Assembly: GCF_008033115.1 (NCBI RefSeq)
Contig: NZ_CP041203.1
Span: forward strand, 1,178,001 to 1,242,000
DNA from: Cellulomonas sp. Y8
GTDB taxonomy: Bacteria; Actinomycetota; Actinomycetes; Actinomycetales; Cellulomonadaceae
Reading direction: 5' to 3'
DNA length: 64,000 nucleotides
The translations under genes and the position numbers were made by a program. Each line of letters begins with the position of its first letter. The first letter of the stretch is position 1. Shown here piece after piece: positions 1-9,585 of this stretch. Under the pieces are notes generated by a model that saw only the letters and a list, made by a program, of their open reading frames with translations, did no database searches and was not told the DNA's origin.

Positions 1-407
1 CCCGAGACCGAGAACTTGGTCGGGGACTCGACGGCGAAGGTGATGCCGGCGGGCGGCGTCACGGACACCGGGTGGCTGAAGCCGAGCGCGAACTCGAGCG
101 CGTCACCCTTGGCCGACACGCGGTAACCGGTGCCGACGATCTCCAGCTTCTTCTCGTAGCCGGCGGTGACGCCGGTGACGAGGTTCGCCAGGAGGGTGCG
201 CGTGAGGCCGTGCAGCGACCGCGAGAGGCGCTCGTCGTTCGGACGGGTGACCACGAGGGCCCCCTCGTCGTCGCGGGCGACCTCGATGGGCGACGCGACC
301 GTGTGCGTGAGGGTGCCCTTGGGGCCCTTCACCGTCACGACGGCGCCGTTGATGGAAACATCCACGCCGGCCGGGACCGAAACGGGGATTCTGCCGATAC
401 GAGACAT
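1..407 (-). CDS. rplF: 50S ribosomal protein L6 (partial, 3' end beyond window)
   Basis: N-terminal 135 residues of L6, a 23S rRNA-binding protein near the GTPase-associated centre. The start [19 protein letters not shown] and the later [16 protein letters not shown] segment are typical of the family. Its ATG lies 25 nt after the rpsH stop, with a purine-rich AAAGGAG-like stretch before it. The C-terminal third, with the second alpha/beta repeat, is cut off by the window start. It belongs to the spc part of the S10-spc cluster. Confidence 0.97.
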   Translation of the reverse strand, partial: MSRIGRIPVSVPAGVDVSINGAVVTVKGPKGTLTHTVASPIEVARDDEGALVVTRPNDERLSRSLHGLTRTLLANLVTGVTAGYEKKLEIVGTGYRVSAKGDALEFALGFSHPVSVTPPAGITFAVESPTKFSVS

Positions 408-432
408 TGGCTAGCTCCTTTCCGTCTCGGAC

Positions 433-831
433 TTACCAGACGTAGGCGAGGACTTCCCCACCCACGCCCTTCTTGGCGGCCTGCTTGTCCGTCAGGAGAC
501 CGGAGGACGTGGACAGGATCGCCACGCCCAGGCCACCGAGGACCTTCGGCAGGTTGGTCGACTTCGCGTACACCCGGAGGCCGGGCTTCGACACGCGCTT
601 GATGCCGGCGAGCGCACGCTCGCGGCTCGGGCCGTACTTCAGCTCGACCACGAGGTTCTTGCCCACGCGGGCGTCCTCGGTGGTCCAGCCGGAGATGTAG
701 CCCTCGGCCTGCAGGATCTCCGCGATGTGCGACTTCAGCTTCGAGTACGGGATGGTCACCGTGTCGTGGTGCGCCGAGTTCGCGTTGCGCAGACGCGTCA
801 GGAAGTCTGCGATCGGGTCGGTCATCGTCAT
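433..831 (-). CDS. rpsH: 30S ribosomal protein S8
   Basis: 132 residues, the normal length. It binds 16S rRNA helix 21 in the central domain. The family start [18 protein letters not shown] and the C-terminal [11 protein letters not shown] are visible; the latter is the conserved RNA-contacting end. Two in-frame ATGs are present (MTMT); the first has a GAAGGG sequence about 11 nt upstream and was chosen. It lies between rpsN (82 nt) and rplF (25 nt). Confidence 0.97.
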   Translation of the reverse strand: MTMTDPIADFLTRLRNANSAHHDTVTIPYSKLKSHIAEILQAEGYISGWTTEDARVGKNLVVELKYGPSRERALAGIKRVSKPGLRVYAKSTNLPKVLGGLGVAILSTSSGLLTDKQAAKKGVGGEVLAYVW

Positions 832-913
832 GGGGGCTATCGCCCTTCCTCGCCGTGGTTTCCGCGGCGGCCGCCCGTGGGGGCGGCACGCCGCGGACCT
901 GCGACGTCGTTGT

Positions 914-1099
914 TTACCAGCTGCTCTTGGTCACACCGGGGAGCTGGCCCGCGTGGGCCATCTCCCGCACGCAGATCCGGCACAGGCCGAACTTGCGGTA
1001 CACGGAGTGCGGACGCCCGCAGCGCTGGCACCGGGTGTAGGCCCGCACGGCGAACTTCTGCTTGCCCGCGGCCTTGTTGATCAGGGCGGTCTTCGCCAT
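914..1099 (-). CDS. rpsN: 30S ribosomal protein S14 type Z
   Basis: 61-residue zinc-ribbon form of S14. The four cysteines are seen as CQRC and CRIC, 13 residues apart, so this is the zinc-dependent (C+) paralogue and not the longer C-minus form. Its ATG begins one base after the rplE stop, so translation is probably coupled. The C-terminal LPGVTKSSW is the usual ending. No Zur box was seen nearby, as expected for the copy within the spc operon. Confidence 0.97.
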   Translation of the reverse strand: MAKTALINKAAGKQKFAVRAYTRCQRCGRPHSVYRKFGLCRICVREMAHAGQLPGVTKSSW

Positions 1100-1100
1100 G

Positions 1101-1682
1101 TCAGTTCTCCTCCTTGAACGGGAAGCCCAGGTGCTTGAGCAGCGCCCGGCCCTCCGCGTCCGTGGTCGCGGTGGTGACCACCGTGATGTCCATGCCCCGG
1201 ACCCGGTCGATCTTGTCCTGGTCGATCTCGTGGAACATCGACTGCTCGGTCAGACCGAAGGTGTAGTTGCCGTGGCCGTCGAACTGCTTCGGCGACAGCC
1301 CGCGGAAGTCGCGGATGCGCGGCAGCGCGGTCGACAGCAGGCGGTCCAGGAACTCCCAGGCACGGTCGCCGCGCAGCGTGACGTGCGCGCCGATCGGCAT
1401 GCCCTCGCGCAGCTTGAACTGCGCGATGGACTTGCGGGCCTTGGTGACCTGCGGCTTCTGACCCGTGATCTGCTGGAGGTCGCGGATGGCGCCCTCGATC
1501 AGCTTCGAGTCCTTGGCCGCGTCGCCGACACCCATGTTCACGACGACCTTCACCAGGCGCGCGACCTGGTTCACGTTCTCGTGGGAGAACTCCTCACGGA
1601 GCGCCGTGCGGATGGCGTCGTTGTACCGGACCTTCAGGCGCGGGACCGGGTAGGCGCGCGTCGTCTCGTCGGTGGCGGTCAT
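1101..1682 (-). CDS. rplE: 50S ribosomal protein L5
   Basis: 193 residues. L5 binds 5S rRNA in the central protuberance. The motif [12 protein letters not shown] near the N-terminus, the [14 protein letters not shown] segment and the [20 protein letters not shown] loop are characteristic. The stop of rplX overlaps its ATG by one base, so the two are coupled. The N-terminal tail ([13 protein letters not shown]) is longer than in E. coli, as is common in Actinobacteria. Confidence 0.97.
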   Translation of the reverse strand: MTATDETTRAYPVPRLKVRYNDAIRTALREEFSHENVNQVARLVKVVVNMGVGDAAKDSKLIEGAIRDLQQITGQKPQVTKARKSIAQFKLREGMPIGAHVTLRGDRAWEFLDRLLSTALPRIRDFRGLSPKQFDGHGNYTFGLTEQSMFHEIDQDKIDRVRGMDITVVTTATTDAEGRALLKHLGFPFKEEN

Positions 1683-2029
1683 CAGATGTCCTTACCGGAG
1701 CGCTTGGCGACGCGGACCCGAACGGTGCGGGTCCGGCCGTCGCGCTCGACCTGCTCGGTGCGGTAGCCGACCCGGGTACCACGCTTGGTCTCGGGGTCGA
1801 CCAGCATCACGTTGCTGATGTGGATGGGGGCCTCGACCGTCTCGATGCCACCGGTGCGGGAGCCGCGCTGGCTCTGGCCGACCTTGGTGTGCTTCGTGAT
1901 GCGGTGGATGCCCTCGACGAGCACGCGGTCGCGGTCGGTCAGGACCTCGAGGACGCGCCCCTGCTTGCCCCGGTCCTTGCGGGAACCGGAGATGACGACC
2001 ACGAGGTCGCCCTTCTTGATCTTCGCCAT
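1682..2029 (-). CDS. rplX: 50S ribosomal protein L24
   Basis: 115 residues. L24 is an assembly-initiator protein with a KOW motif, visible as [19 protein letters not shown] and GKQGRVLEV. It starts one base after the rplN stop and its own stop overlaps the rplE start. The C-terminal [15 protein letters not shown] is slightly extended, within the actinobacterial range. Confidence 0.97.
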   Translation of the reverse strand: MAKIKKGDLVVVISGSRKDRGKQGRVLEVLTDRDRVLVEGIHRITKHTKVGQSQRGSRTGGIETVEAPIHISNVMLVDPETKRGTRVGYRTEQVERDGRTRTVRVRVAKRSGKDI

Positions 2030-2030
2030 G

Positions 2031-2399
2031 TCAGAGCACCTCCGGCGCCAGCGAGATGATCTTCATGAACTTCTTGTCGCGCAGCTCGCGGCCCACCGGG
2101 CCGAAGATGCGCGTACCACGGGGCTCACCGTCGTTCTTGAGGATCACCGCGGCGTTCTCGTCGAACTTGATGTACGAGCCGTCCACGCGCCGGCGCTCCT
2201 TGCGGGTGCGCACGACGACCGCCTTGACGACGTCGCCCTTCTTGACGTTGCCGCCCGGGATCGCGTCCTTGACGGTGGCGACGATCACGTCACCGATACC
2301 GGCGTAGCGACGGCCCGAACCACCGAGAACGCGGATGCAGAGGATCTCCTTCGCACCCGTGTTGTCGGCGACCCGAAGTCGCGACTCCTGCTGAATCAT
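2031..2399 (-). CDS. rplN: 50S ribosomal protein L14
   Basis: 122 residues, the standard length. It opens [19 protein letters not shown], the most conserved L14 signature, and ends with [13 protein letters not shown]. It lies at the subunit interface and contacts h14 of 16S rRNA. An 79-nt gap separates it from rpsQ; nothing but a short unstructured spacer is seen there. Confidence 0.98.
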   Translation of the reverse strand: MIQQESRLRVADNTGAKEILCIRVLGGSGRRYAGIGDVIVATVKDAIPGGNVKKGDVVKAVVVRTRKERRRVDGSYIKFDENAAVILKNDGEPRGTRIFGPVGRELRDKKFMKIISLAPEVL

Positions 2400-2478
2400 C
2401 TATCGAACTCCTGTCGTCTGCCGGTTCTCGCACACGGCGAGCCTGGCCGAACGGATAGTGGACAAGAAGGCGCGAGCC

Positions 2479-2772
2479 TTACTTCGCCTTCTCGAGGATC
2501 TCCACCAGACGCCACCGCTTGGTGGCGGAGAGCGGGCGGGTCTCCATGATGAGGACCAGGTCACCGACGCCGGCCGAGCTGGCCTCGTCGTGCGCCTTGA
2601 CCTTGCTGGTCCGCCGGATGACCTTGCCGTAGAGCGGGTGCTTGACCCGGTCCTCGACCTCGACCACGACGGTCTTGTCCATCTTGTCGCTGACCACGTA
2701 GCCGCGCCGCGTCTTGCGGTAGGGACGCGCGGTCCCCGTAGCGGTGGTGGTCTCGTTGGTGTTCTCGCTCAT
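2479..2772 (-). CDS. rpsQ: 30S ribosomal protein S17
   Basis: 97 residues, with an actinobacterial N-terminal extension rich in Thr ([12 protein letters not shown]) before the OB fold. The conserved [14 protein letters not shown] and [14 protein letters not shown] segments are present, and [18 protein letters not shown] near the end is the RNA-binding S17 signature. Its ATG is 7 nt after the rpmC stop. Confidence 0.97.
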   Translation of the reverse strand: MSENTNETTTATGTARPYRKTRRGYVVSDKMDKTVVVEVEDRVKHPLYGKVIRRTSKVKAHDEASSAGVGDLVLIMETRPLSATKRWRLVEILEKAK

Positions 2773-2779
2773 CGAGTCC

Positions 2780-3019
2780 TCACTCGCTCGCGCTGGGCGC
2801 GGTCCGGATGCCGAGCTCGCGCTCGCGCAGGATCGTGTAGATCCGGGCGATGTCGCGACGCACGGCCTTGAGGCGGCCGTGGCTCTCGAGCTGACCGGTG
2901 GCCGACTGGAAGCGCAGGTTGAACAGCTCCTCCTTGGCCTTCTTCAGCTCGGCCACGAGGCGCTCGTCGTCGAAGGCGTCCAGCTCGGTGGGAGCCAGGT
3001 CCTTGGTGCCGATAGCCAT
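2780..3019 (-). CDS. rpmC: 50S ribosomal protein L29
   Basis: 79 residues, two-helix protein at the polypeptide exit tunnel that forms part of the trigger-factor and SRP docking site. The coiled-coil segment [20 protein letters not shown] is diagnostic. Its start codon overlaps the rplP stop by one base (ATGA). The C-terminal acidic/Ser tail (TAPSASE) is poorly conserved. Confidence 0.97.
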   Translation of the reverse strand: MAIGTKDLAPTELDAFDDERLVAELKKAKEELFNLRFQSATGQLESHGRLKAVRRDIARIYTILRERELGIRTAPSASE

Positions 3020-3435
3020 CAGTTACCACCCTCGCGAACCACGAAACGGGTCTTCATCGGGAGCTTGTGCTGCGCGCGGCGCATGGCCTCGCGAGCCAGC
3101 GGCTCCGGGACGCCGGCGAGCTCGAACATCACTCGGCCGGGCTTGACGTTGGCGATCCACCACTCCGGCGAACCCTTACCGGAACCCATGCGGGTCTCGG
3201 CGGGCTTCTTCGTGAGCGGACGGTCCGGGTAGATGTTGATCCAGACCTTGCCGCCACGCTTGATGTGGCGGGTCATCGCGATACGAGCAGCCTCGATCTG
3301 GCGGTTCGTGACGTAGGCCGGCTCCAGAGCCTGGATGCCGAACTCGCCGAACGAGATCGCGGTGCCACCGGTCGCGGCGCCGGAGCGCCCCGGGTGGTGC
3401 TGCTTGCGGTGCTTCAGCCTGCGCGGGATCAGCAC
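3019..3435 (-). CDS. rplP: 50S ribosomal protein L16
   Basis: 138 residues. L16 shapes the A-site tRNA-binding region of the large subunit. The start [19 protein letters not shown] and the internal [17 protein letters not shown] are typical, as are [18 protein letters not shown] and the C-terminal [11 protein letters not shown]. It is separated from rpsC by 3 nt. Confidence 0.98.
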   Translation of the reverse strand: MLIPRRLKHRKQHHPGRSGAATGGTAISFGEFGIQALEPAYVTNRQIEAARIAMTRHIKRGGKVWINIYPDRPLTKKPAETRMGSGKGSPEWWIANVKPGRVMFELAGVPEPLAREAMRRAQHKLPMKTRFVVREGGN

Positions 3436-3438
3436 GGC

Positions 3439-4278
3439 TCAGGCCTCCGTTCCGGTCTCAGGAGCGGTCGTCGCCTCGGCAGCCGGAGCAGCGGTGGCCT
3501 CGGCCGCGGGGGCCTCGGTCCGCTCGTTCCGGCGGCCGCCGCCGCGCGGGCCACGGTCGCCGCCGCGGTCGCCACGGTCCCCACGGGGGCCGCGGGACTG
3601 ACGCGGGGCCTGCGTGGCCTGCTCGCGGGCGAAGTCGCGCTCGGTCATGTCGCCCTTGTAGACCCAGACCTTCACGCCGATGCGGCCGAAGGTCGTGCGG
3701 GCCTCGAAGAAGCCGTAGTCGATGTTCGCGCGGAGCGTGTGCAGCGGCACCCGACCCTCGCGGTAGAACTCCGTGCGGCTCATCTCCGCGCCGCCGAGGC
3801 GGCCGGAGACCTGCACGCGGATGCCCTTGGCGCCGGCGCGCTGCGCGGACTGCATGCCCTTGCGCATCGCACGACGGAAGGACACGCGGCTCGCCAGCTG
3901 CTCGGCGATGCCCTGCGCGACCAGCTGCGCCTCGATCTCGGCGTTCTTGACCTCGAGGATGTTGAGCTGCACCTGCTTGCCGGTGAGCTTCTCGAGCTCA
4001 CCGCGGATGCGGTCCGCCTCGGCGCCGCGGCGGCCGATGACGATGCCCGGGCGCGCGGTGTGGATGTCGACGCGGACGCGGTCACGCGTGCGCTCGATCT
4101 CCACCTTCGCGATGCCCGCGCGCTCCAGACCCGTGCTCATGAGCTTGCGGATCTGCACGTCCTCGCGGACGTAGTCGCGGTACCGCTGACCCGGCTTGGT
4201 CGAGTCGGCGAACCACCGCGAGCGGTGGTCGGTCGTGATGCCCAGGCGGTACCCGAGCGGGTTGACCTTCTGTCCCAC
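3439..4278 (-). CDS. rpsC: 30S ribosomal protein S3
   Basis: 279 residues. It has the KH domain ([19 protein letters not shown], around residues 65-85) and the C-terminal S3 domain that lines the mRNA entry channel. After about residue 215 comes a disordered tail rich in Arg, Gly and Asp ([17 protein letters not shown]), then Ala/Pro/Glu/Thr. Such tails are usual in Actinobacteria. It follows rplV by 2 nt. Confidence 0.97.
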   Translation of the reverse strand: MGQKVNPLGYRLGITTDHRSRWFADSTKPGQRYRDYVREDVQIRKLMSTGLERAGIAKVEIERTRDRVRVDIHTARPGIVIGRRGAEADRIRGELEKLTGKQVQLNILEVKNAEIEAQLVAQGIAEQLASRVSFRRAMRKGMQSAQRAGAKGIRVQVSGRLGGAEMSRTEFYREGRVPLHTLRANIDYGFFEARTTFGRIGVKVWVYKGDMTERDFAREQATQAPRQSRGPRGDRGDRGGDRGPRGGGRRNERTEAPAAEATAAPAAEATTAPETGTEA

Positions 4279-4280
4279 TG

Positions 4281-4646
4281 TCAGGCCCTTCCCTTCGTCT
4301 CACGCTCGGCGACGACCACGGTGATGTGGCTCGTGCGCTTGAGGATCTGGCTCGCGCGGCCCTGCGCCCGGGGGCGGAACCGCTTCAGCGTCGGACCCTC
4401 GTCCACGAACGCCTCGGCCACGTAGAGGTTGCCCTCGTCGAAGCGCTCACCGGCGCGCTTGGCGCCCTCGCGGGCGTTCGCGATCGCGGACTCGACGACC
4501 TTGAGGACCGTCTCGCCCGCGGCCTGCGGCGCGAACTTCAGCGTCGACACGGCCTCGCCGGCCTGCTTGCCACGGATGAGGTCCACGACGCGCCGGGCCT
4601 TCTGGGGCGTGACGCGGACGAACCGCGCCTTCGCCTTGGCTTCCAT
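4281..4646 (-). CDS. rplV: 50S ribosomal protein L22
   Basis: 121 residues. L22 has a beta-hairpin that reaches into the peptide exit tunnel. The start [20 protein letters not shown] and the [20 protein letters not shown] hairpin region are conserved. No macrolide-resistance-type insertion or deletion is evident in the hairpin. A 55-nt spacer separates it from rpsS. Confidence 0.97.
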   Translation of the reverse strand: MEAKAKARFVRVTPQKARRVVDLIRGKQAGEAVSTLKFAPQAAGETVLKVVESAIANAREGAKRAGERFDEGNLYVAEAFVDEGPTLKRFRPRAQGRASQILKRTSHITVVVAERETKGRA

Positions 4647-4701
4647 TGCTGTCCTGCCTTCTGTCTCTGCCGTCAGGGCAGTCGCTCAGCTGACCCGGGG
4701 G

Positions 4702-4983
4702 TCAGCGGCGACGGCCCTTCCGGTCGTCCTTCTCGTGGCCGCGGAACGTGCGCGTCGGGGCGAACTCGCCGAGCTTGTGCCCGACCATCGACTCCGTCAC
4801 GAACACCGGCGTGTGCTTGCGGCCGTCGTGCACCGCGAACGTGTGGCCCAGGAAGTCCGGGGTGATCATCGAACGACGCGACCACGTCTTGATGACGTTC
4901 TTGGTGCCGGCGGCGTTCTGAACGTCGACCTTCTTCTGCAGGTGCCCGTCGACGAAGGGCCCCTTCTTCAGGCTGCGAGGCAT
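4702..4983 (-). CDS. rpsS: 30S ribosomal protein S19
   Basis: 93 residues. S19 forms the 30S head with S13 and contacts the A-site finger bridge. [19 protein letters not shown] and the later [17 protein letters not shown] are family signatures. It sits 16 nt after rplB. Confidence 0.98.
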   Translation of the reverse strand: MPRSLKKGPFVDGHLQKKVDVQNAAGTKNVIKTWSRRSMITPDFLGHTFAVHDGRKHTPVFVTESMVGHKLGEFAPTRTFRGHEKDDRKGRRR

Positions 4984-4999
4984 GTCTCCCGGCTCCCTA

Positions 5000-5836
<837 letters not shown>

Positions 5837-5869
5837 GGGGATCTGTCCTCAATCTGCTCTCGGGCCCGG

Positions 5870-6172
5870 TCAGCCGACCGGTCCGCCGAAGATGTCGATC
5901 GTGCCCTCGCGGAGGGTGACGATCGCGCGCTTCGTGTCCTTGCGCTTGCCGATGCCCGACTTCGTCCGCCGCGTCTTGCCCTTGCGGTTGATCGTGTTCA
6001 CGGAGTCGACCTTGACCGAGAAGACCTGCTCGACGGCGATCTTGATCTCGGTCTTGTTCGCGCGCGGGTCGACGATGAAGGTGTACTTGCCCTCGTCGAG
6101 CAGCCCGTAGCTCTTCTCGGAGACGACCGGCGCGATCAGGATGTCGCGGGGGTCCTTGGCGACGGCGGTCAC
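5870..6172 (-). CDS. rplW: 50S ribosomal protein L23
   Basis: 100 residues. L23 is the exit-tunnel rim protein that docks trigger factor and SRP. The core [20 protein letters not shown] and the [20 protein letters not shown] loop identify it. The GTG start overlaps the last codons of rplD by 4 bases (GTGA), so it is translationally coupled to it. Confidence 0.97.
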   Translation of the reverse strand: MTAVAKDPRDILIAPVVSEKSYGLLDEGKYTFIVDPRANKTEIKIAVEQVFSVKVDSVNTINRKGKTRRTKSGIGKRKDTKRAIVTLREGTIDIFGGPVG

Positions 6173-6870
6173 TTGGCGTCCTCCTCGGCCTCGGACGACG
6201 TCGCGACGGCGGTCGCGCCGCGGCCCTTGACGGGACCGGCGAGGAACGTGTCGAGCGCGCCCTGGGTGAACACGACGTCGTCGGAGACGAGCACGTCGTA
6301 GGTGTTGAGCTGGTCGGCGACGAGCAGGTGCACCCGCTCGACGTTCCGCAGCGACTTCCAGGCCAGCTCGTCCGCGCGCTCCACGACCACGAGGACGTGC
6401 TTGCGGCCGGACAGCGTGTCCAGGACCTGCAGCGCGGCCTTGGTCGACGGCGCCTCGTTGACACCGAAGCCGGTGACGACGTGGACGCGGCCGGCGCGGG
6501 CGCGGTCCGAGAGAGCACCGCGGAGCGCCGCGGCCTTCATCTTCTTCGGGGTCCGCTGGGAGTAGTCGCGCGGGGTCGGGCCGTGGACGGTGCCACCGCC
6601 GGCGAACTGCGGCGCACGGGTCGAACCCTGGCGGGCGCGGCCGGTGCCCTTCTGCTTGTACGGCTTCTTGCCACCACCGCGGACCTCGCCGCGGGTCTTG
6701 GTGTCGTGGGTGCCCTGGCGCGCGGCGGCGAGCTGGGCGACGACCACCTGGTGGATCAGCGGGACGTTCGTCTGCGCGTCGAACACCTCACCGGGCAGGT
6801 CGGCCGTGCCGGCCTTCTTGCCCTGGGCGTCGAGCACGTCGACGGTCAGCGTCTCGGACATGTGGTTCAT
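6169..6870 (-). CDS. rplD: 50S ribosomal protein L4
   Basis: 233 residues. L4 lines the exit tunnel. The motif [20 protein letters not shown] followed by [17 protein letters not shown] is the tunnel loop. The ATG overlaps the rplC stop as ATGA; a second in-frame ATG three codons later (MSETLT) is also possible. The C-terminus carries an acidic [10 protein letters not shown] tail. Autoregulation through the S10 leader is known in gammaproteobacteria; it is not shown by this sequence. Confidence 0.97.
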   Translation of the reverse strand: MNHMSETLTVDVLDAQGKKAGTADLPGEVFDAQTNVPLIHQVVVAQLAAARQGTHDTKTRGEVRGGGKKPYKQKGTGRARQGSTRAPQFAGGGTVHGPTPRDYSQRTPKKMKAAALRGALSDRARAGRVHVVTGFGVNEAPSTKAALQVLDTLSGRKHVLVVVERADELAWKSLRNVERVHLLVADQLNTYDVLVSDDVVFTQGALDTFLAGPVKGRGATAVATSSEAEEDAK

Positions 6871-7526
6871 GCCCCCTTCACGGCGGTACGCACGACGACG
6901 ACGCCCCGCTTCGGGCCCGGAACCGCGCCCTTGAGCAGCAGCAGACCCTTCTCGGCGTCGACCGCGTGGACGGTCAGGTTCTGGGTGGTCTGGCGGGCGT
7001 GGCCCATGCGACCGGCCATCCGCAGGCCCTTGAACACGCGCGACGGCGTCGAGGCGCCACCGATCGAGCCCGGCTTGCGGTGGTTGCGGTGCGCACCGTG
7101 CGAGGCGCCCACGCCGGAGAACCCGTGGCGCTTCATGACACCGGCGGTGCCCTTGCCCTTGGTGGTGCCGATGACGTCGACCAGCGCGCCGGCCGCGAAG
7201 GCCTCCGCGGTGATCTCCTGGCCGAGCGTGTACTCGGCGGCGTCCGGCGTCCGGATCTCGGCCACGTGCCGACGGGGGGTGACCCCCGCCTTCTCGAAGT
7301 GGCCCTTCAGCGGCTTCGTGACCTTGCGCGGGTCCACCTGGCCGTAGGCCAGCTGAACCGCGGCGTAGCCGTCGGCCTCAGCGGAGCGCACCTGGGTCAC
7401 GACGTTGGTGCCGACCGAGACGACCGTGACGGGGACGAGACGACCGTTGTCGTCCCACACCTGCGTCATGCCGAGCTTCGTGCCGAGCACCGCCGTGACG
7501 GGGCGCGCGTTCTGCTGGGTAACCAT
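6867..7526 (-). CDS. rplC: 50S ribosomal protein L3
   Basis: 219 residues. L3 is an early assembly protein whose long loop approaches the peptidyl-transferase centre. [20 protein letters not shown] near the start is the family signature, and the [24 protein letters not shown] stretch is the conserved loop (here it reads [10 protein letters not shown]). It begins 21 nt after rpsJ. Confidence 0.98.
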   Translation of the reverse strand: MVTQQNARPVTAVLGTKLGMTQVWDDNGRLVPVTVVSVGTNVVTQVRSAEADGYAAVQLAYGQVDPRKVTKPLKGHFEKAGVTPRRHVAEIRTPDAAEYTLGQEITAEAFAAGALVDVIGTTKGKGTAGVMKRHGFSGVGASHGAHRNHRKPGSIGGASTPSRVFKGLRMAGRMGHARQTTQNLTVHAVDAEKGLLLLKGAVPGPKRGVVVVRTAVKGA

Positions 7527-7547
7527 GAAATCAGTTCCTTCCCAGCG

Positions 7548-7856
7548 TCAGAGCTTGATCTCGATGTTCACGTCCGCGGGCAGGTCGAGACGCATGAGCG
7601 AGTCGACCGCCTTCGGCGTGGGATCGATGATGTCGATGAGCCGCTTGTGCGTGCGCATCTCGAAGTGCTCGCGGCTGTCCTTGTACTTGTGGGGCGACCG
7701 GATGACGACGAAGACGTTCTTCTCCGTCGGGAGCGGCACCGGGCCCACGACCGTCGCACCAGCGCGGCTCACCGTGTCGACGATCTTGCGCGCCGAGCTG
7801 TCGATGACCTCGTGGTCGTAGGACTTGAGCCGGATGCGGATCTTCTGTCCCGCCAT
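7548..7856 (-). CDS. rpsJ: 30S ribosomal protein S10 (NusE)
   Basis: 102 residues. S10 is a 30S head protein and also the antitermination factor NusE. The start [19 protein letters not shown] is unambiguous and gives the usual length. The frame stays open for a further 79 codons upstream, but that stretch is basic, has no similarity to S10 and was excluded. It is the first gene of the S10-spc cluster, with a leader of about 250 nt. The order after it is rplC-rplD-rplW-rplB-rpsS-rplV-rpsC-rplP-rpmC-rpsQ-rplN-rplX-rplE-rpsN-rpsH-rplF. Confidence 0.98.
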   Translation of the reverse strand: MAGQKIRIRLKSYDHEVIDSSARKIVDTVSRAGATVVGPVPLPTEKNVFVVIRSPHKYKDSREHFEMRTHKRLIDIIDPTPKAVDSLMRLDLPADVNIEIKL

Positions 7857-8111
7857 GGCGTCGTCTGCTTCTCTCTCTCGAACTACTGGAGTCCGACCCC
7901 CGCGCTCGGGCGTGTCGCTTTTCGCGACGTTCCTCAGCGCCGGTCCCGTCCGGGTGCGCAGGGCGCGCGCCGGCCGGGACGAGGTCGTTCGTTTGGTGAT
8001 GAGTCCGACGCCGGGTGACCCCGGGCTGTGAGCTGGACTCGCACGCGTCCCGTGCCCGTTCCTCGGGGCGTCCGAGCGCACGCGCGCAGACACCCCCGTC
8101 GTCGGGCAACT

Positions 8112-8117
8112 TGTCTA
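8112..8117 (-). promoter_or_regulatory. Possible -10 box of the S10 operon
   Basis: On the minus strand the hexamer TAGACA lies about 255 nt before rpsJ. No good -35 box is seen at 16-18 nt; the nearest TTGGAC (8141-8146) is 23 nt away, too far for a normal sigma-A spacer. The untranslated stretch 7857-8111 would form a long leader. No strong hairpin was recognised in it by eye. Confidence 0.3.
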
Positions 8118-8296
8118 GTGTGCCAGCCGGGACCCGAAAGGTCCAACCGGACCTGCGTCACACCCGCGTGATCACGCGCCGGGCCACCGCCGGGCCCGCC
8201 CCGCCGCCCTGCGAGGGCCGCCGGGCGCCGGTCGCCGGTCGCCCTCCGCTGGCGCCGCCGCGGGCGACCCCTGCTGGCGACTGCGGTACCTCCGGT

Positions 8297-8385
8297 CGAG
8301 CGCGGTAGCTCAAGGTACCGCGCTCGGCCGGGCCTACCGCGCTCGGCTGGGCCTACCGCGCTCGACTGGGCCTACCGCGCTCGAT
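8297..8385. repeat. Short tandem/inverted repeat cluster (GAGCGCGGTA motif), downstream of nuclease gene
   Basis: An 11-bp perfect inverted pair, CGAGCGCGGTA (8298-8308) and TACCGCGCTCG (8316-8326), encloses an 8-nt loop. The right arm begins three contiguous 19-nt units of the form TACCGCGCTCGGCTGGGCC (8316-8334, 8335-8353, 8354-8372, with 1-2 changes) and a partial fourth to 8385. The cluster lies in the 553-nt gap between rpsJ and the nuclease gene; 8160-8296 shows no other clear feature. The same core recurs upstream of that gene at 9411-9555. Confidence 0.8.
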
Positions 8386-8409
8386 GGCGGCTCCCGCTCT
8401 CGACGCCGG

Positions 8410-9363
8410 CTATCGGGCTCGGCGACCCGGCCCGAGGCGGAGCAGGCCCGCGGCACCGAGCACTCGGCGCATGGCGTCCGGGTCCAACGCGTCCTGCCAG
8501 GTCCACCGGATCACACGCACCCCGTGTGACCGGATGCGGTCCTCCCTCCGTTTCTCCGCCCACACCCGCTCCTCGACGGACCGCCTGTCCCGCGGACCGT
8601 CGGCGCGGTACTTGAGCCGACCGTCGAACTCCCCCACGAGGCGGTGCTCGGCCCACCAGAAGTCGACCCGGGCGACGAACCCCTCGCCGTCTCGCAGCTC
8701 CTGCTGCAGCACCGGCACCGGGGCGCCGACCTCCCGCATGCGCACCCGGCTGAGCGACTCCCCCGGTGACTCGGACCGACCGTCCGCGAACGCGAGGACC
8801 TCGCGAGCGCGCCGCACCCCGCGCGCCGACCCGCGGGAGGCGAGGACCGCGCGCGCGGCGTCGAGGTCGAGGCCCAGGCGGCCGAGCGCGTGGTCGGCGG
8901 CGACCACCGCCGCCGCGAACGGCTCGGTGCACGCCAGGTCGACCACGGTCCGACTCAGGTCGGTGACGGGCAGCCCCCTCGAAAGGACCGGGGTGGGTAC
9001 CGGAGCAGCTGTGCGCCGTCGGACGCCCGGCGCCGACCGGCCGCCGGACGACGACGGCGCGACCACCTCGACGTCCCGGGGCCAGGGGCCGATGAGAGGC
9101 AGGCCCCAGACTGCCGCGGCGGACCGGTGCGAGAAGACGGGGTCCTGCAGGGCGCCCGCCGCGGCCTGCACGCGCAGCAGGTGCCGGTGCGCCTCGTCGG
9201 CCGCGTCCCACGACGAGGCGGGGCAGTACACCCCTCGTCGCACCCGGTGCAGCGCGCCCTGGCGGGCGCCCCGCGCCAGCCCGTCGACGTCCTCGCCTCG
9301 CGCGCGCAGGAGCGCGGGGGTGAGCAGCGGCGCCGGGCCCGTCCGGTCACGCGTGCTGGTCAT
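8410..9363 (-). CDS. DUF559-type endonuclease-like protein with AbiEi-like N-terminal region
   Basis: 317 residues. The N-terminal part resembles the small winged-helix and linker region of AbiEi-like proteins (PALLRARGEDVDGLARGARQ, then RVRRGVYC and FSHRSAAAVWGLPL). The C-terminal 110 residues look like a DUF559/Vsr-like PD-(D/E)XK nuclease: VDFWW supplies the Asp, GEFDGRLKY the E-x-K-like pair, and a basic helix with RVIRWTWQDAL follows. The ATG at 9363 was chosen because the open frame upstream consists of repeat DNA. It is placed alone between tuf-side genes and the S10 operon, and is flanked on both sides by related short repeats. The function is unknown; DNA binding or cleavage is an inference from the fold. 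Confidence 0.75.
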   Translation of the reverse strand: MTSTRDRTGPAPLLTPALLRARGEDVDGLARGARQGALHRVRRGVYCPASSWDAADEAHRHLLRVQAAAGALQDPVFSHRSAAAVWGLPLIGPWPRDVEVVAPSSSGGRSAPGVRRRTAAPVPTPVLSRGLPVTDLSRTVVDLACTEPFAAAVVAADHALGRLGLDLDAARAVLASRGSARGVRRAREVLAFADGRSESPGESLSRVRMREVGAPVPVLQQELRDGEGFVARVDFWWAEHRLVGEFDGRLKYRADGPRDRRSVEERVWAEKRREDRIRSHGVRVIRWTWQDALDPDAMRRVLGAAGLLRLGPGRRAR

Positions 9364-9410
9364 GCGACCACCGTGCCACCCCCACCCTCGCAGGAAGCGG
9401 TCGTCCCCAG

Positions 9411-9555
9411 GCCGATCGCGTCCCGCCGCCCAGCGCGGTAGTTCCCGCCGATCGCGTCGCGCCGCCCAGCGCGGTAGTTCCCGCCGAGCGCGGCAGGCCC
9501 CGCCCAGCGCGGTCGATCCGACGACCCCGCTCGGCTGGAACGACCGCGCTCGGCG
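9411..9555. repeat. 36-nt tandem repeat and related GAGCGCGGTA motifs upstream of nuclease gene
   Basis: Two contiguous 36-nt units (9411-9446 and 9447-9482) differ at one base. Each contains GCCCAGCGCGGTAGTTCCC. Degenerate copies follow (GCCGAGCGCGG at 9483, CCCAGCGCGGTCG at 9503, CGACCGCGCTCGGC at 9541), the last in the opposite orientation. The core matches the cluster at 8297-8385 on the other side of the nuclease gene. The array occupies the upstream region of that gene and ends 30 nt before the chemoreceptor stop. Confidence 0.8.
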
Positions 9556-9585
9556 CACCCCGGCGCCGGCCACGCGCCCCCGCGG

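Noticed and set aside
7857..8093. Open frame continuing 79 codons upstream of rpsJ
   Set aside because: The extension is basic, has no S10 homology, and the family start [10 protein letters not shown] is exact. It is taken to be leader.
8112..8146. TTGGAC and TAGACA as an S10 promoter pair
   Set aside because: The spacer is 23 nt. Only the -10-like box was kept, at low confidence.
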